A DNA stretch of 10,138 nucleotides from CAZCZY01 sp964503525 (GTDB lineage Bacteria > Patescibacteriota > JAUYIX01), in the NCBI GenBank assembly GCA_964503525.1, contig CAZCZY010000074.1:1-10138 (forward strand), given 5' to 3'. Positions 1 through 7,942 of this stretch are shown here, one piece after another. The position numbers and the translations under genes are program-made. The notes under the pieces are model-generated. The model ran no database searches. It had not been told where the DNA came from and worked only from the letters and a program-made list of their open reading frames with translations. Numbering within the stretch: the first letter of the stretch is position 1; every line of letters begins with the position of its first letter.

Positions 1-1
1 C

Positions 2-2956
2 AAAATTGCCGTCACGGCTTTGCTGCGCGCCTTTGGGTATGGCACGGACGAAGAAATCAAGCCATTCTTTACCGACGTCGATACTGATCCCGATACCCAC
101 TATATCGAGGCAACCCTTGCCAAGGATCCTTCTCGTACTCACGCCGATGGCCTCAAGGAAGTGTATAAGCGTATTCGTCCAGGTGATCTAGCGACGACAG
201 AAAACGCTAAGCAGATGATTGAGTCCATGTTTTTTGATTTTGATCGCTACGATTTTGGTCGAGTCGGTCGCTACAAACTTAACCAACGCTTTGGACAACA
301 CCAAAAAATTAATCGTGAGACGCGGGTTTTCCATAAGCAGGATTTGGTCAACATCATCAAGGAAATTATTCGCCTTAACATTAATCAGGAAAATCCGGAT
401 GACATTGACCATTTGGGTAATCGTCGCGTCAGAGCAATTGGCGAACTAATCCAAAATAAATTCCGTGTCGGTATGGCACGCCTTGAGCGCATCGTGCGTG
501 ATCGTATGTCTACGCTCGACATCGAAACGCTGACACCGGCGCAACTCATCAATGCTCGTCCCGTGATCGCGGCAGTCAAAGAATTTTTCACCAACTCGCA
601 GCTCTCGCAGTTTATGGATCAGACCAATCCGTTGTCTGAGCTAGAGCACAAGCGCCGTCTATCAGCCATGGGCCCCGGTGGACTTTCTCGAGAACGCGCT
701 GGGTTTGATGTTCGTGACGTACACGCCTCACACTACGGCCGCATTTGCCCCATCCAGACACCAGAAGGACCCAACATTGGACTGGTCGGCCATCTCGCCA
801 GCTATTGTCGTATCAATGAGTACGGATTTTTGGAAACGCCTTTTCGCAAGGTCTTGCGTGAGGTACCGGTTGACGACAAAGATTTAATTGGTCGCGCAAC
901 GCGTGGTGATATTAAAGACGAAAAAGGTACCGTTGTCCTTCAGGCCGGCCACATTGTCACGACCGAGGACATAACAAAACTTAAAGCTGCCGAAATCAAA
1001 ACGGTTGCAATCAAAGTCTATGTCACCAATGAAATCGTCCACTTAGATGCCTTTGAAGAAGGTCGCTCAGTGACAGCTCCTGCCACTATCCAAATCGACG
1101 ATAAAGGCTTTTTTGCGCACGACAAGGATCAAGTGCGCTCTAAAGGTGAATCTGGCGTTCGCTCCACGGACATTATTGATTATGTAGACGTCTCGCCCAA
1201 GCAAATCGTCTCGGTCGCCACGGCACTCATACCTTTTCTGGAACACGATGATGGTAACCGCGCACTTATGGGATCGAACATGCAGCGCCAAGCTGTCTCG
1301 ACGATTAAGTCTGACTCACCATATGTTGGCACCGGTATCGAGGCCAAAGCAGCGATCGATTCTGGACAGGTTGTGGTAGCACAGGCACCCGGAAAAGTTG
1401 TCGCGCTCGACGCCAAGCACGTCGATGTCCTGCAGGACGACGGAAATCTTAAGACCTATGATCTGCTCAACTTTAGTATCTCAAACCAAAATACTTCACT
1501 GCACCAACATCCAATTGTAGAAAAAGGACAAAGCGTTAAGAAAGGTGAAGTGCTTGCCGATGGCGCCTCCACGGACAACGGTGAACTCGCTCTTGGACAA
1601 AATGCACTGGTAGCTTTTATGGGCTGGAACGGTGGCAACTACGAGGATGCTATTTTGATCTCACAGCGATTAGTAGAAGACGATCGCTTTTCTTCCGTAC
1701 ACATCGAGAATTTTTCGGTCGATGTTCGTGACACAAAATTGGGACCGGAGATTGTGACGCGCGACATTCCAAACATCGGCGAAGAAAAACTTAAAGACTT
1801 GGACGAAGAGGGAATTATCCGTATTGGCGCCCAGGTAAAATCTGGCGACATCCTCATCGGTAAAATTACACCTAAGGGTGAGACCGACCTGACTGCAGAA
1901 GAGCGCTTGCTCCGAGCAATCTTTGGTGAAAAAGCGCGCGACGTAAAAGATACCTCGCTCTATTTGCAACACGGAGAATACGGAAAAGTTGTCGACATTA
2001 AAGTGTTCTCGCGCGATCAGGGGGACAAGTTGCCGACGGGTGTTATTCAATCGATTCAAGTCTCGGTTGCACAACTTCGCAAGATTCAGGCTGGCGACAA
2101 GATGGCTGGACGACACGGTAACAAAGGTGTCATCAGCCGTATCGTTCCAATGGAGGACATGCCTTTCTTAGAAGACGGTACTCCCGTAGATATCGTGCTC
2201 AATCCACTTGGCGTTGCCTCACGTATGAACATAGGTCAAATTCTTGAGACACATCTTGGCTGGGCGGCAAAAAAGCTTGGCTATAAAGTTGCCACACCGC
2301 CGTTTGATGGTGTCAGCGAAGATCAAATCAAGGTCGAGCTCAAAAAGGCCGGTCTCCCCGAGCACGGAAAAGTACAACTGATTGACGGGCGTTCGGGTAA
2401 AAAGTTTGCCTATCAAACCACGGTCGGAATTATGTACATGCTTAAGTTGCACCACTTGGTAGAAGACAAGATGCACCAGCGTTCGATTGGGCCGTACTCA
2501 CTGGTTACGCAACAGCCGCTCGGTGGTAAGGCACAATTTGGTGGTCAGCGCTTTGGAGAAATGGAAGTCTGGGCCTTGGAAGGTTACGGCGCCGCACACA
2601 CGCTACAAGAAATGCTCACGATTAAATCGGACGATGTACTTGGCCGCAGCAAAACCTATGAGGCCATCGTAAAAGGTGAGCCAATTCGTAAACCAAATGT
2701 GCCTGAGTCATTTAATGTTTTGGTGAGAGAGCTGATGTCACTCGGTTTGTCGGTCGAAATGCTGGGTGGTCCTGAGGGCGGTATGCCGACCAGTGAAGTA
2801 ACTGAGCAAACATCGCTACGTGCACCTGAGCGGAAACGCCTTAAACGGCGCGAACCCGGAGGCGAACCCGCACGTGCGCGTGAGGGTCGCGAGGGCCGCG
2901 ACAGCAAGGACAGCCGAGAATCCAAAGATGCCAAAACTATTAGTACAAAAAAATAA
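2..2956 (+). CDS. rpoB: RNA polymerase beta subunit, 5'-truncated by the window edge
   Basis: This is the beta subunit of DNA-dependent RNA polymerase, which with beta' forms the catalytic cleft and the rifampicin pocket. The frame is open from base 2, giving 984 visible residues. The first residues (KIAVTALLRAFGYGTDEE) match the segment at about residue 200 of E. coli RpoB, so roughly 200 N-terminal residues lie outside. The TTG at 20 is an internal codon, not a start. Landmarks in order are DDIDHLGNRR, the rifampicin region (about 590-690), HYGRICPIQTPEGPNIGL, NRALMGSNMQRQAV, WNGGNYEDAILIS, GDKMAGRHGNKGVIS with the two catalytic lysines (about 2095-2135), and the C-terminal clamp segment QPLGGKAQFGGQRFGEMEVWAL. 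The large beta-i9 insertion of E. coli is absent. The protein continues about 64 residues past the usual end (2762-2953) as a charged, mostly basic, low-complexity tail. The stop codon overlaps the rpoC start by one base (TAATG). Identification is certain; only the N-terminus is missing. Confidence 0.99.
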   Translation, partial: KIAVTALLRAFGYGTDEEIKPFFTDVDTDPDTHYIEATLAKDPSRTHADGLKEVYKRIRPGDLATTENAKQMIESMFFDFDRYDFGRVGRYKLNQRFGQHQKINRETRVFHKQDLVNIIKEIIRLNINQENPDDIDHLGNRRVRAIGELIQNKFRVGMARLERIVRDRMSTLDIETLTPAQLINARPVIAAVKEFFTNSQLSQFMDQTNPLSELEHKRRLSAMGPGGLSRERAGFDVRDVHASHYGRICPIQTPEGPNIGLVGHLASYCRINEYGFLETPFRKVLREVPVDDKDLIGRATRGDIKDEKGTVVLQAGHIVTTEDITKLKAAEIKTVAIKVYVTNEIVHLDAFEEGRSVTAPATIQIDDKGFFAHDKDQVRSKGESGVRSTDIIDYVDVSPKQIVSVATALIPFLEHDDGNRALMGSNMQRQAVSTIKSDSPYVGTGIEAKAAIDSGQVVVAQAPGKVVALDAKHVDVLQDDGNLKTYDLLNFSISNQNTSLHQHPIVEKGQSVKKGEVLADGASTDNGELALGQNALVAFMGWNGGNYEDAILISQRLVEDDRFSSVHIENFSVDVRDTKLGPEIVTRDIPNIGEEKLKDLDEEGIIRIGAQVKSGDILIGKITPKGETDLTAEERLLRAIFGEKARDVKDTSLYLQHGEYGKVVDIKVFSRDQGDKLPTGVIQSIQVSVAQLRKIQAGDKMAGRHGNKGVISRIVPMEDMPFLEDGTPVDIVLNPLGVASRMNIGQILETHLGWAAKKLGYKVATPPFDGVSEDQIKVELKKAGLPEHGKVQLIDGRSGKKFAYQTTVGIMYMLKLHHLVEDKMHQRSIGPYSLVTQQPLGGKAQFGGQRFGEMEVWALEGYGAAHTLQEMLTIKSDDVLGRSKTYEAIVKGEPIRKPNVPESFNVLVRELMSLGLSVEMLGGPEGGMPTSEVTEQTSLRAPERKRLKRREPGGEPARAREGREGRDSKDSRESKDAKTISTKK

Positions 2957-5900
2957 TGCTAAATATTCCATCACTACAAACTAAAGGTACCGATTTTGAC
3001 GAAGTGCAGATCCGACTAGCAAGTCCGGATCAGATTAAGGAATGGTCGCACGGTGAGGTCACCAAGCCAGAGACCATTAACTACCGCACGCAAAAACCAG
3101 AAAAAGACGGATTGTTTTCTGAAGAAATTTTTGGCCCGACAAAAGATTGGGAATGCTATTGCGGAAAATATAAGCGCATTCGTTACAAGGGTATCGTGTG
3201 TGAAAAGTGCGGTGTCGAGGTAACTCGCTCGATTGTTCGGCGCGAACGCATGGGCCACATTGAGTTGGCCGTACCGGTGACACATATTTGGTTTTTACGA
3301 GGCGTACCGAGCAAGATTGGTTTGATTTTGGATCTCTCTATCTTGGATCTTGAGAAAGTCGTCTACTTTGCGGCCTACATCATCACAGAGGTCGATGAAA
3401 AAGCGCGTGAAGATGCGCAAAAGCAGATCCAGTTGGAATTTAAGGCAAAAAAGGCTGAGATTGATCAAAAGTACAAGCAGAATCACGAGCAATTAGAGTT
3501 GAAATTTACGGCTGCTATGGCCAAGGCAACTACCGCCACTCAGAAAAAAGCTCCTGAGAAAGAAAAGAAAGAGGAAACGTCGCGCTATGTCGCTGAACAA
3601 AAAACGGAAACCGAGAATTTGAGCGAAGCCCTCGAGATCGCTAAAAAAGAACTTAAGAGCCTCAAGCGCTTACAAGTTATTTCTGAACTAGAGTATCGCG
3701 ATTTGTCGGTCAAGTACGGACATGTTTTTCAGGCGGGCATTGGTGCTGAAACATTGCGAAAACTCATTGCCAAGATTGATTTAGAAAAAGAAGCCACAGA
3801 GATCGAAGGCGAGCTGCAAGGTGCCGTCACCAGCAAACGCCGCAAACTAAAGCGACGTATCAAACTGGTCAAGTCTATGATCAAGGCAGAAATACGTCCG
3901 GAATGGATGTTCATCACGCAGTTGCCAATTTTGCCACCGGACTTGCGTCCGATGGTACAACTCGATGGTGGTCGTTTTGCAGCATCAGATCTCAACGATT
4001 TGTATCGCCGAGTTATCAACCGGAACAATCGTCTCAAGCGTTTGTTGCGTCTGGCCGCGCCAGAAGTTATTACGCGCAACGAGAAGCGTATGTTGCAAGA
4101 GGCGGTTGACGCATTGATCGACAATAATGCGCGGCGCGGCAAAGCAGTTGCCAGTGCTACGGGCCAAAAGCGCACGCTCAAGTCCATGGCCGATATGCTT
4201 AAAGGTAAGCAGGGGCGCTTTAGACAAAACCTATTGGGTAAGCGCGTTGATTATTCGGGTCGTTCGGTCATCGTGGTTGGCCCCAAACTCAAACTTCATC
4301 AATGTGGGTTACCTAAGAAAATGGCGCTGGAATTATTTAAGCCATTTGTTATCGGAAAACTCATCAAGGGTGAGTATGCCTATAATGTTCGCTCCGCTGG
4401 AAAATTAATCGACCAAGGCCGACCAGAAGTATGGGACGCACTCGATGAGGTCATCAAGGGTCAGTACGTCTTGCTTAACCGTGCACCAACCTTGCACCGT
4501 CTCGGTATCCAAGCGTTTGAGCCGCTCTTGATCGAAGGAAAAGCGATTCAGGTTCACCCGCTCGTGTGTGAAGCCTTTAACGCTGACTTTGATGGTGATC
4601 AGATGGCTGTGCATGTTCCGCTAACCAAGGCCGCACAAAATGAAGCCAAGGAAATCATGTTGTCGAGTCACAACATGTTAAAGCCAGCCACGGGTGATCC
4701 GATTGCACAACCGCGTATGGACATGGTGCTGGGTATTTACTGGACGACGCGTCTGGACGAGGCTAAAGATTCCAAAAAAATTAAGCATTTTTCGGACGCG
4801 AGTGAAGTGCTGCTCGCACTCAACACGGATGCCGTGACCTATCAGCAAGAAATTAAACTACTGATAAAGGGTAAGTTTGTTCAGACGTGTGCTGGACGCG
4901 TCGCGTTGAATGAACTTTTGCAAAGCGATACTGAGTTCGTCAATAAACAAGTTGATAAAAAAGAAATCAAACGAATCATGGCGGATTCTTTGGCTAATCA
5001 TGGAATGGAAAAAACTGCTGAGCTTGCCGATCGACTCAAGGATTTTGGATTTGATCAGCTCACCAAGTCTGGTTTGTCGTGGGGCATGGATGATATTCAG
5101 ACCCCTGAGAAAAAGCATGCAATAATTACAGAGGCTGACACAGAAACCGAACAAATTCATGTGCAATATAAATCTGGCTTACTTACAGAAGAGGAACGAC
5201 ACATCAAAACGATTGAGTTGTGGCAAGGCGTAAGGGACAAAGTGGCAGATTTGGCACAGGCTAAACTAAAAGAGCTGAACAACTCTGTCTTTATGATGGT
5301 AACTAGTGGTGCTCGTGGTAACCCCTCGCAGGTCGCACAGATGATGGGTATGAAAGGTCTCGTGGCCAACCCCGCCGGAGAAACGATCGAGTTGCCGGTC
5401 AAAGATAACTATAAAGAAGGCCTCGATGTGCTCGAGTACTTTATTTCTACGCACGGCGCCCGCAAAGGTATGTCCGATACGGCCTTGCGTACGGCCAACG
5501 CTGGATACTTGACTCGCCGTTTGGTCGATGTCTCGCAAGACGTGGTCATTACAGAAAAAGATTGTAAGACCAAGACCGGCATCACCTTTAGCAAAGAAGA
5601 GACCGAACCGCTCAACATGGATCTTGCGCAGCGCGTGTGGGGTCGTGTCCTCGCGAGCAAAGTAGTGGACGAAAAAACGGGAGAAGTCGTTGCCAAGGCC
5701 AATACGCTGATCGGTCGCGAGATGACCGATAAAATCCGTGCCGCCAATCCCAAGAGTATTCGGATTCGTTCGGCGCTAAGCTGTGAAGGTAAATTTGGAT
5801 TGTGCCAAACTTGTTACGGCTTCGATTTGGGTCGCAACAAAATGGTAGAAATGGGTCAGGCTGTCGGAATCGTTGCAGCGCAAGCTATCGGTGAGCCTGG

Positions 5901-6987
5901 TACACAGCTCACCATGCGTACGTTCCACACCGGTGGTGTTGCGGCCAGCGATATCACGCAAGGTCTACCTCGCGTGGAAGAATTATTTGAAGCGCGCCCG
6001 ATAAAAAAGCCCGCGATTATCGCCGAGCTCAGTGGCCAGATAGAAATCACCGAGACAGGCAAGCGCGAGCGTACCATCACGGTTACTTCTAAAGATGTGA
6101 TTGTCGACCCGTATCCATTGACGGACAAAGCCAAAATCTTGATCAAGGCGCGAGCAGTTGTGGAGCGCGATGATGTTTTGGCCGAAGACAACGGCAAGAA
6201 AATCACGGCACACTATTCCGGAATCATTAAAAAGATTGAACCGGGCAAACAGATTTTGATTACGCGTGAGGGTTCTAATGAGAAGGCCTATGTAATCTCA
6301 TCCCAGGTGCCGCTCTGGGTTAAAAATAAAGAGTTGGTAGAAAAAGGTCAGCAATTGACTGAGGGTTCGATTGATTTGTACGAACTTTTCCGTGTCTCTG
6401 GCACCGAGGCCGTGCAAAAGTACATCATCAAAGAAGTGCAAAACATGTACTCGACGCAAGGTCAGCCACTCAACGACAAGCACGTCGAGATTATTATTCG
6501 ACAGATGATGTTGCGCAAAGCCATTCGCGAACCAGGCGATTCTGATTTGTTGGAGGGTGACCTGATCGACAAGACCCGCCTGCGAGACGTCAACGACAAA
6601 TTTAAGGCAGAAGGCAAGACGTTGATCATCGCTGATGACATGTTGCAGGGAATTACCAAGGCCTCTTTGTCGACGGACAGCTTCTTGTCGGCGGCAAGCT
6701 TCCAGCAAACCGCGCGCGTATTGATTGATGCAGCCATCACTGGTCGCAAAGATCCACTCAAGGGTCTCAAAGAAAACGTGATTATTGGGCGTTTGATCCC
6801 AGCAGGTACCGGCTTTAAGCATTACGCGCATAAATTTGGGTACGAACTACCAGCCGCAGAAAAAGCCGAGGTCATGTCAAACGCACCGATGGATATTGCG
6901 ACAGTTGCACATGGCTCAAACATTCCAGTAGTCGCGCCACCCGGCGCTGAGTCGGCCATGGCACCGCCAGAAGAGGACGGGTACTAG
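2956..6987 (+). CDS. rpoC: RNA polymerase beta' subunit, complete
   Basis: This is the catalytic beta' subunit of RNA polymerase, 1343 residues. The N-terminal zinc ribbon has Cys67, Cys69, Cys82 and Cys85. An insert of about 90 Lys/Glu/Gln/Ala-rich residues (about 147-237) follows YIITE. Next come the clamp helices (PEWMFITQLPILPPDLRPM onwards), the DYSGRSVIVVGP segment, and the active site NADFDGDQMAVH, whose Mg-binding aspartates are Asp544, Asp546 and Asp548. The bridge helix is THGARKGMSDTALRTANAGY. The second zinc site uses Cys870, Cys943, Cys950 and Cys953. The trigger loop is QAIGEPGTQLTMRTFHTGG. It runs directly into ITQGLPRVEELFEARPIKKP, so the E. coli-type SI3 insertion of about 190 residues is absent. 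The C-terminus has GLKENVIIGRLIPAGTG and a short acidic tail. The ATG shares its A with the rpoB stop. No Shine-Dalgarno is visible before it, so translation is probably coupled to rpoB. All catalytic residues that I can check are intact. Confidence 0.99.
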   Translation: MLNIPSLQTKGTDFDEVQIRLASPDQIKEWSHGEVTKPETINYRTQKPEKDGLFSEEIFGPTKDWECYCGKYKRIRYKGIVCEKCGVEVTRSIVRRERMGHIELAVPVTHIWFLRGVPSKIGLILDLSILDLEKVVYFAAYIITEVDEKAREDAQKQIQLEFKAKKAEIDQKYKQNHEQLELKFTAAMAKATTATQKKAPEKEKKEETSRYVAEQKTETENLSEALEIAKKELKSLKRLQVISELEYRDLSVKYGHVFQAGIGAETLRKLIAKIDLEKEATEIEGELQGAVTSKRRKLKRRIKLVKSMIKAEIRPEWMFITQLPILPPDLRPMVQLDGGRFAASDLNDLYRRVINRNNRLKRLLRLAAPEVITRNEKRMLQEAVDALIDNNARRGKAVASATGQKRTLKSMADMLKGKQGRFRQNLLGKRVDYSGRSVIVVGPKLKLHQCGLPKKMALELFKPFVIGKLIKGEYAYNVRSAGKLIDQGRPEVWDALDEVIKGQYVLLNRAPTLHRLGIQAFEPLLIEGKAIQVHPLVCEAFNADFDGDQMAVHVPLTKAAQNEAKEIMLSSHNMLKPATGDPIAQPRMDMVLGIYWTTRLDEAKDSKKIKHFSDASEVLLALNTDAVTYQQEIKLLIKGKFVQTCAGRVALNELLQSDTEFVNKQVDKKEIKRIMADSLANHGMEKTAELADRLKDFGFDQLTKSGLSWGMDDIQTPEKKHAIITEADTETEQIHVQYKSGLLTEEERHIKTIELWQGVRDKVADLAQAKLKELNNSVFMMVTSGARGNPSQVAQMMGMKGLVANPAGETIELPVKDNYKEGLDVLEYFISTHGARKGMSDTALRTANAGYLTRRLVDVSQDVVITEKDCKTKTGITFSKEETEPLNMDLAQRVWGRVLASKVVDEKTGEVVAKANTLIGREMTDKIRAANPKSIRIRSALSCEGKFGLCQTCYGFDLGRNKMVEMGQAVGIVAAQAIGEPGTQLTMRTFHTGGVAASDITQGLPRVEELFEARPIKKPAIIAELSGQIEITETGKRERTITVTSKDVIVDPYPLTDKAKILIKARAVVERDDVLAEDNGKKITAHYSGIIKKIEPGKQILITREGSNEKAYVISSQVPLWVKNKELVEKGQQLTEGSIDLYELFRVSGTEAVQKYIIKEVQNMYSTQGQPLNDKHVEIIIRQMMLRKAIREPGDSDLLEGDLIDKTRLRDVNDKFKAEGKTLIIADDMLQGITKASLSTDSFLSAASFQQTARVLIDAAITGRKDPLKGLKENVIIGRLIPAGTGFKHYAHKFGYELPAAEKAEVMSNAPMDIATVAHGSNIPVVAPPGAESAMAPPEEDGY

Positions 6988-6996
6988 AGAATAAGA

Positions 6997-7065
6997 CCCG
7001 CGACCACAACGGTGAGCGAAGTCCTGCGTCTGCGCAGTACGAAGCGAGCCGTTGGTGGTCGCGGG
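6997..7065 (+). terminator. Long GC-rich hairpin after rpoC, probable 3' end of the rpoBC transcript
   Basis: The arms 6997-7012 (CCCGCGACCACAACGG) and 7049-7065 (CCGTTGGTGGTCGCGGG) pair over 16 base pairs with a single bulged G. They enclose a 36-base loop that holds a smaller hairpin, CTGCG (7024-7028) with CGCAG (7033-7037) around a TCTG tetraloop. The structure starts 9 bases after the rpoC stop, where a terminator is expected. No U-run follows; the next bases are CATTCCCGCCCTATAG. It is therefore not a canonical intrinsic terminator. It could instead be an RNA-stabilising 3' structure or a dispersed palindromic repeat. The pairing is plain in the sequence; the terminator role is inferred. 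Confidence 0.55.
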
Positions 7066-7137
7066 CATTCCCGCCCTATAGAACATGCTCACCATTGAAG
7101 CGGCGGGCCAGACCCAACATGTCAACCCTCGTATATT

Positions 7138-7166
7138 TTGACAGGCTCGCATCAACGGGATACTTT
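7138..7166 (+). promoter_or_regulatory. Sigma-70-type promoter for the MNT/HEPN pair, predicted leaderless
   Basis: A perfect -35 box TTGACA lies at 7138-7143. A 17-base spacer separates it from a -10 box TACTTT at 7161-7166, which matches the consensus at three of six positions including the first two and the last. An AT-rich stretch (GTATATT) lies just upstream. Counting from the -10 box puts +1 at about 7173, the A of the ATG chosen for the MNT gene, so the mRNA would have no 5' leader. The spacing is read directly; promoter activity is inferred. Confidence 0.6.
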
Positions 7167-7172
7167 TTAGCC

Positions 7173-7511
7173 ATGAGTAACTCGCGGCGCCAAAAAATTA
7201 AGCAGATGGTAGATCGCCTTAAACCGTACGATCCTGACAAGGTGATCTTGTTTGGCTCGTATGCGTGGGGTAGGCCAAATGCATCTAGCGATGTTGATTT
7301 GTTTATTATCAAAGAAACCGATAAAAACTTGTTCGATCGTATGCGCGAGGTCGGCCGCTTACTATATCCTCAACCATTACCGGTTGATGCTCTTGTATAC
7401 ACCCCAGAGCAAGTTAAACGTCGTTTAGAGATGGGTGATATGTTTGTTGAGCGCATTATGCGCGATGGCAAGGTACTCTATGAACGCAAAAACACTCCGC
7501 GCTCTCGCTGA
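7173..7511 (+). CDS. Minimal nucleotidyltransferase (MNT) domain protein, MntA-like
   Basis: This 112-residue protein belongs to the DNA polymerase beta-like minimal nucleotidyltransferase family. The signature GSX10DXD is complete: Gly28-Ser29 in LFGSYAWG, then ten residues to Asp40 and Asp42 in SDVDL. A third acidic residue, Asp72, lies in LPVDALVY, the expected place for the last metal ligand, so the enzyme is probably active. No membrane segment or signal peptide is visible. The ATG at 7173 is preferred over in-frame ATG 7119 and TTG 7095, because the domain normally starts about 20-25 residues before GS and a strong promoter lies inside the longer versions. No Shine-Dalgarno precedes any of these starts. 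Its 3' end overlaps the HEPN gene. In characterised MntA/HepT modules the MNT protein neutralises a HEPN RNase by AMPylation. A similar role here is inferred from the pairing, and the target nucleotide and substrate are unknown. Confidence 0.85.
   Translation: MSNSRRQKIKQMVDRLKPYDPDKVILFGSYAWGRPNASSDVDLFIIKETDKNLFDRMREVGRLLYPQPLPVDALVYTPEQVKRRLEMGDMFVERIMRDGKVLYERKNTPRSR
7470..7473 (+). promoter_or_regulatory. Weak Shine-Dalgarno AAGG for the HEPN gene
   Basis: AAGG lies six bases before ATG 7480, inside the MNT coding sequence. It is the reason for preferring this ATG over GTG 7435 and ATG 7465 in the same frame. The match is short, and coupling to MNT translation could be enough on its own. 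Confidence 0.4.
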
Positions 7512-7893
7512 CGAATGGTTCGCCAGAGCTGAGGAGGACTTTGCTTTTGCCAATCTCGCGCTTAACCGACACGATGCTCCGCATTTATTGGCCTATCTAG
7601 CGCACGCATCTTCCGAAAAATATCTCAAGGGACTTTTAGTGCTCCACCACAAAGATATACAAGATGAGTTCAAGATCCATAATTTAAGCAAGCTCTATGA
7701 GTATGCCTTAGAGGTAGAACCAAGTCTAAGTGAGCATGTTCTTAGGGCGGCCAAAGTGTTGGACCCAGTGTACATTCCATCCCGCTATCCAGGAGATATG
7801 CCAGAGCCATTCTGGGGTGAAGCCGAAAAACTCTTTGAAGCAGCAGAATTAATACGTGGTGAGATAAAAGCCATTATTGATAAGGTGCACTAG
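7480..7893 (+). CDS. HEPN-domain protein paired with the MNT gene
   Basis: This 137-residue, mainly helical protein matches the general HEPN family (Pfam HEPN, PF05168 type) by pattern. An N-terminal WFARAEEDFAFANLAL helix is followed by AHASSEKYLKGLLVL (the usual 'xxEKxLKaLL' helix), KIHNLSKLYEYAL (the usual H-D/N-L turn) and YIPSRYPG near residues 98-105. The C-terminal helix is AEKLFEAAELIRGEIKAII. The canonical RX4-6H RNase motif at the start of the last helix is not visible: Arg102 has no His at the right spacing. RHDAPH at 30-35 fits the spacing formally but sits in the wrong helix. The gene overlaps the MNT gene by 32 bases, so the two are almost certainly co-transcribed and probably translationally coupled. 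The likely role is toxin or partner in an MNT/HEPN module. RNase activity is uncertain; a binding or scaffold function is an alternative. Confidence 0.83.
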   Translation: MNAKTLRALADEWFARAEEDFAFANLALNRHDAPHLLAYLAHASSEKYLKGLLVLHHKDIQDEFKIHNLSKLYEYALEVEPSLSEHVLRAAKVLDPVYIPSRYPGDMPEPFWGEAEKLFEAAELIRGEIKAIIDKVH

Positions 7894-7940
7894 CAATACC
7901 AGGCGGCGCGGGAGCGCGGCTTTACTAAAGCGGTGCTAGT
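7889..7940 (+). repeat. Inverted repeat with nested hairpins at the end of the HEPN gene
   Basis: ACTAGCA (7889-7895, containing the HEPN stop codon) pairs with TGCTAGT (7934-7940). Inside lie two small hairpins: GCGC-GGGA-GCGC (about 7906-7917) and GCTTT-ACT-AAAGC (7919-7931). A competing pairing, CAATAC (7894-7899) with GTATTG (7939-7944), also exists. Only a short AT-rich stretch (ATTGATTAAT) follows, so termination would be weak. The right arm coincides with the extended -10 of the next gene, so the repeat could also be an operator. The pairing is seen; the function is a guess. Confidence 0.4.
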
Positions 7941-7942
7941 AT
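7934..7942 (+). promoter_or_regulatory. Extended -10 promoter for the VWA gene, predicted leaderless
   Basis: TGCTAGTAT fits the extended -10 pattern TGn followed by a hexamer, with TAGTAT (7937-7942) matching TATAAT at four of six positions. No -35 box is found at 16-18 bases, which extended -10 promoters can tolerate. The predicted +1 is 7949, the A of the ATG. No Shine-Dalgarno precedes the gene and an in-frame TGA lies at 7943-7945, which supports this start and a leaderless message. Confidence 0.45.

Noticed and set aside
6298..6831. Long open frame on the minus strand (177 codons) inside rpoC
   Set aside because: It lies wholly inside strongly conserved rpoC sequence, shows no recognisable domain and has no ribosome site. 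It is best explained as a shadow of rpoC codon usage, as are the other minus-strand frames across rpoB, rpoC and the VWA gene.
7095..7172. N-terminal extension of the MNT protein from TTG 7095 or ATG 7119
   Set aside because: The extension contains the TTGACA/TACTTT promoter, adds residues outside the normal domain and has no Shine-Dalgarno. ATG 7173 is at the predicted +1.
7435..7479. N-terminal extension of the HEPN protein from GTG 7435 or ATG 7465
   Set aside because: The extra residues (MICLLSALCAMARYS) are the out-of-frame reading of conserved MNT sequence. ATG 7480 has AAGG at good spacing, and the HEPN helix starts just after it.
7567..7584. RHDAPH in the HEPN protein as the RX4-6H RNase motif
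   Set aside because: The spacing fits, but it lies between the first two helices, whereas the catalytic motif in HEPN RNases is near the C-terminal helix.
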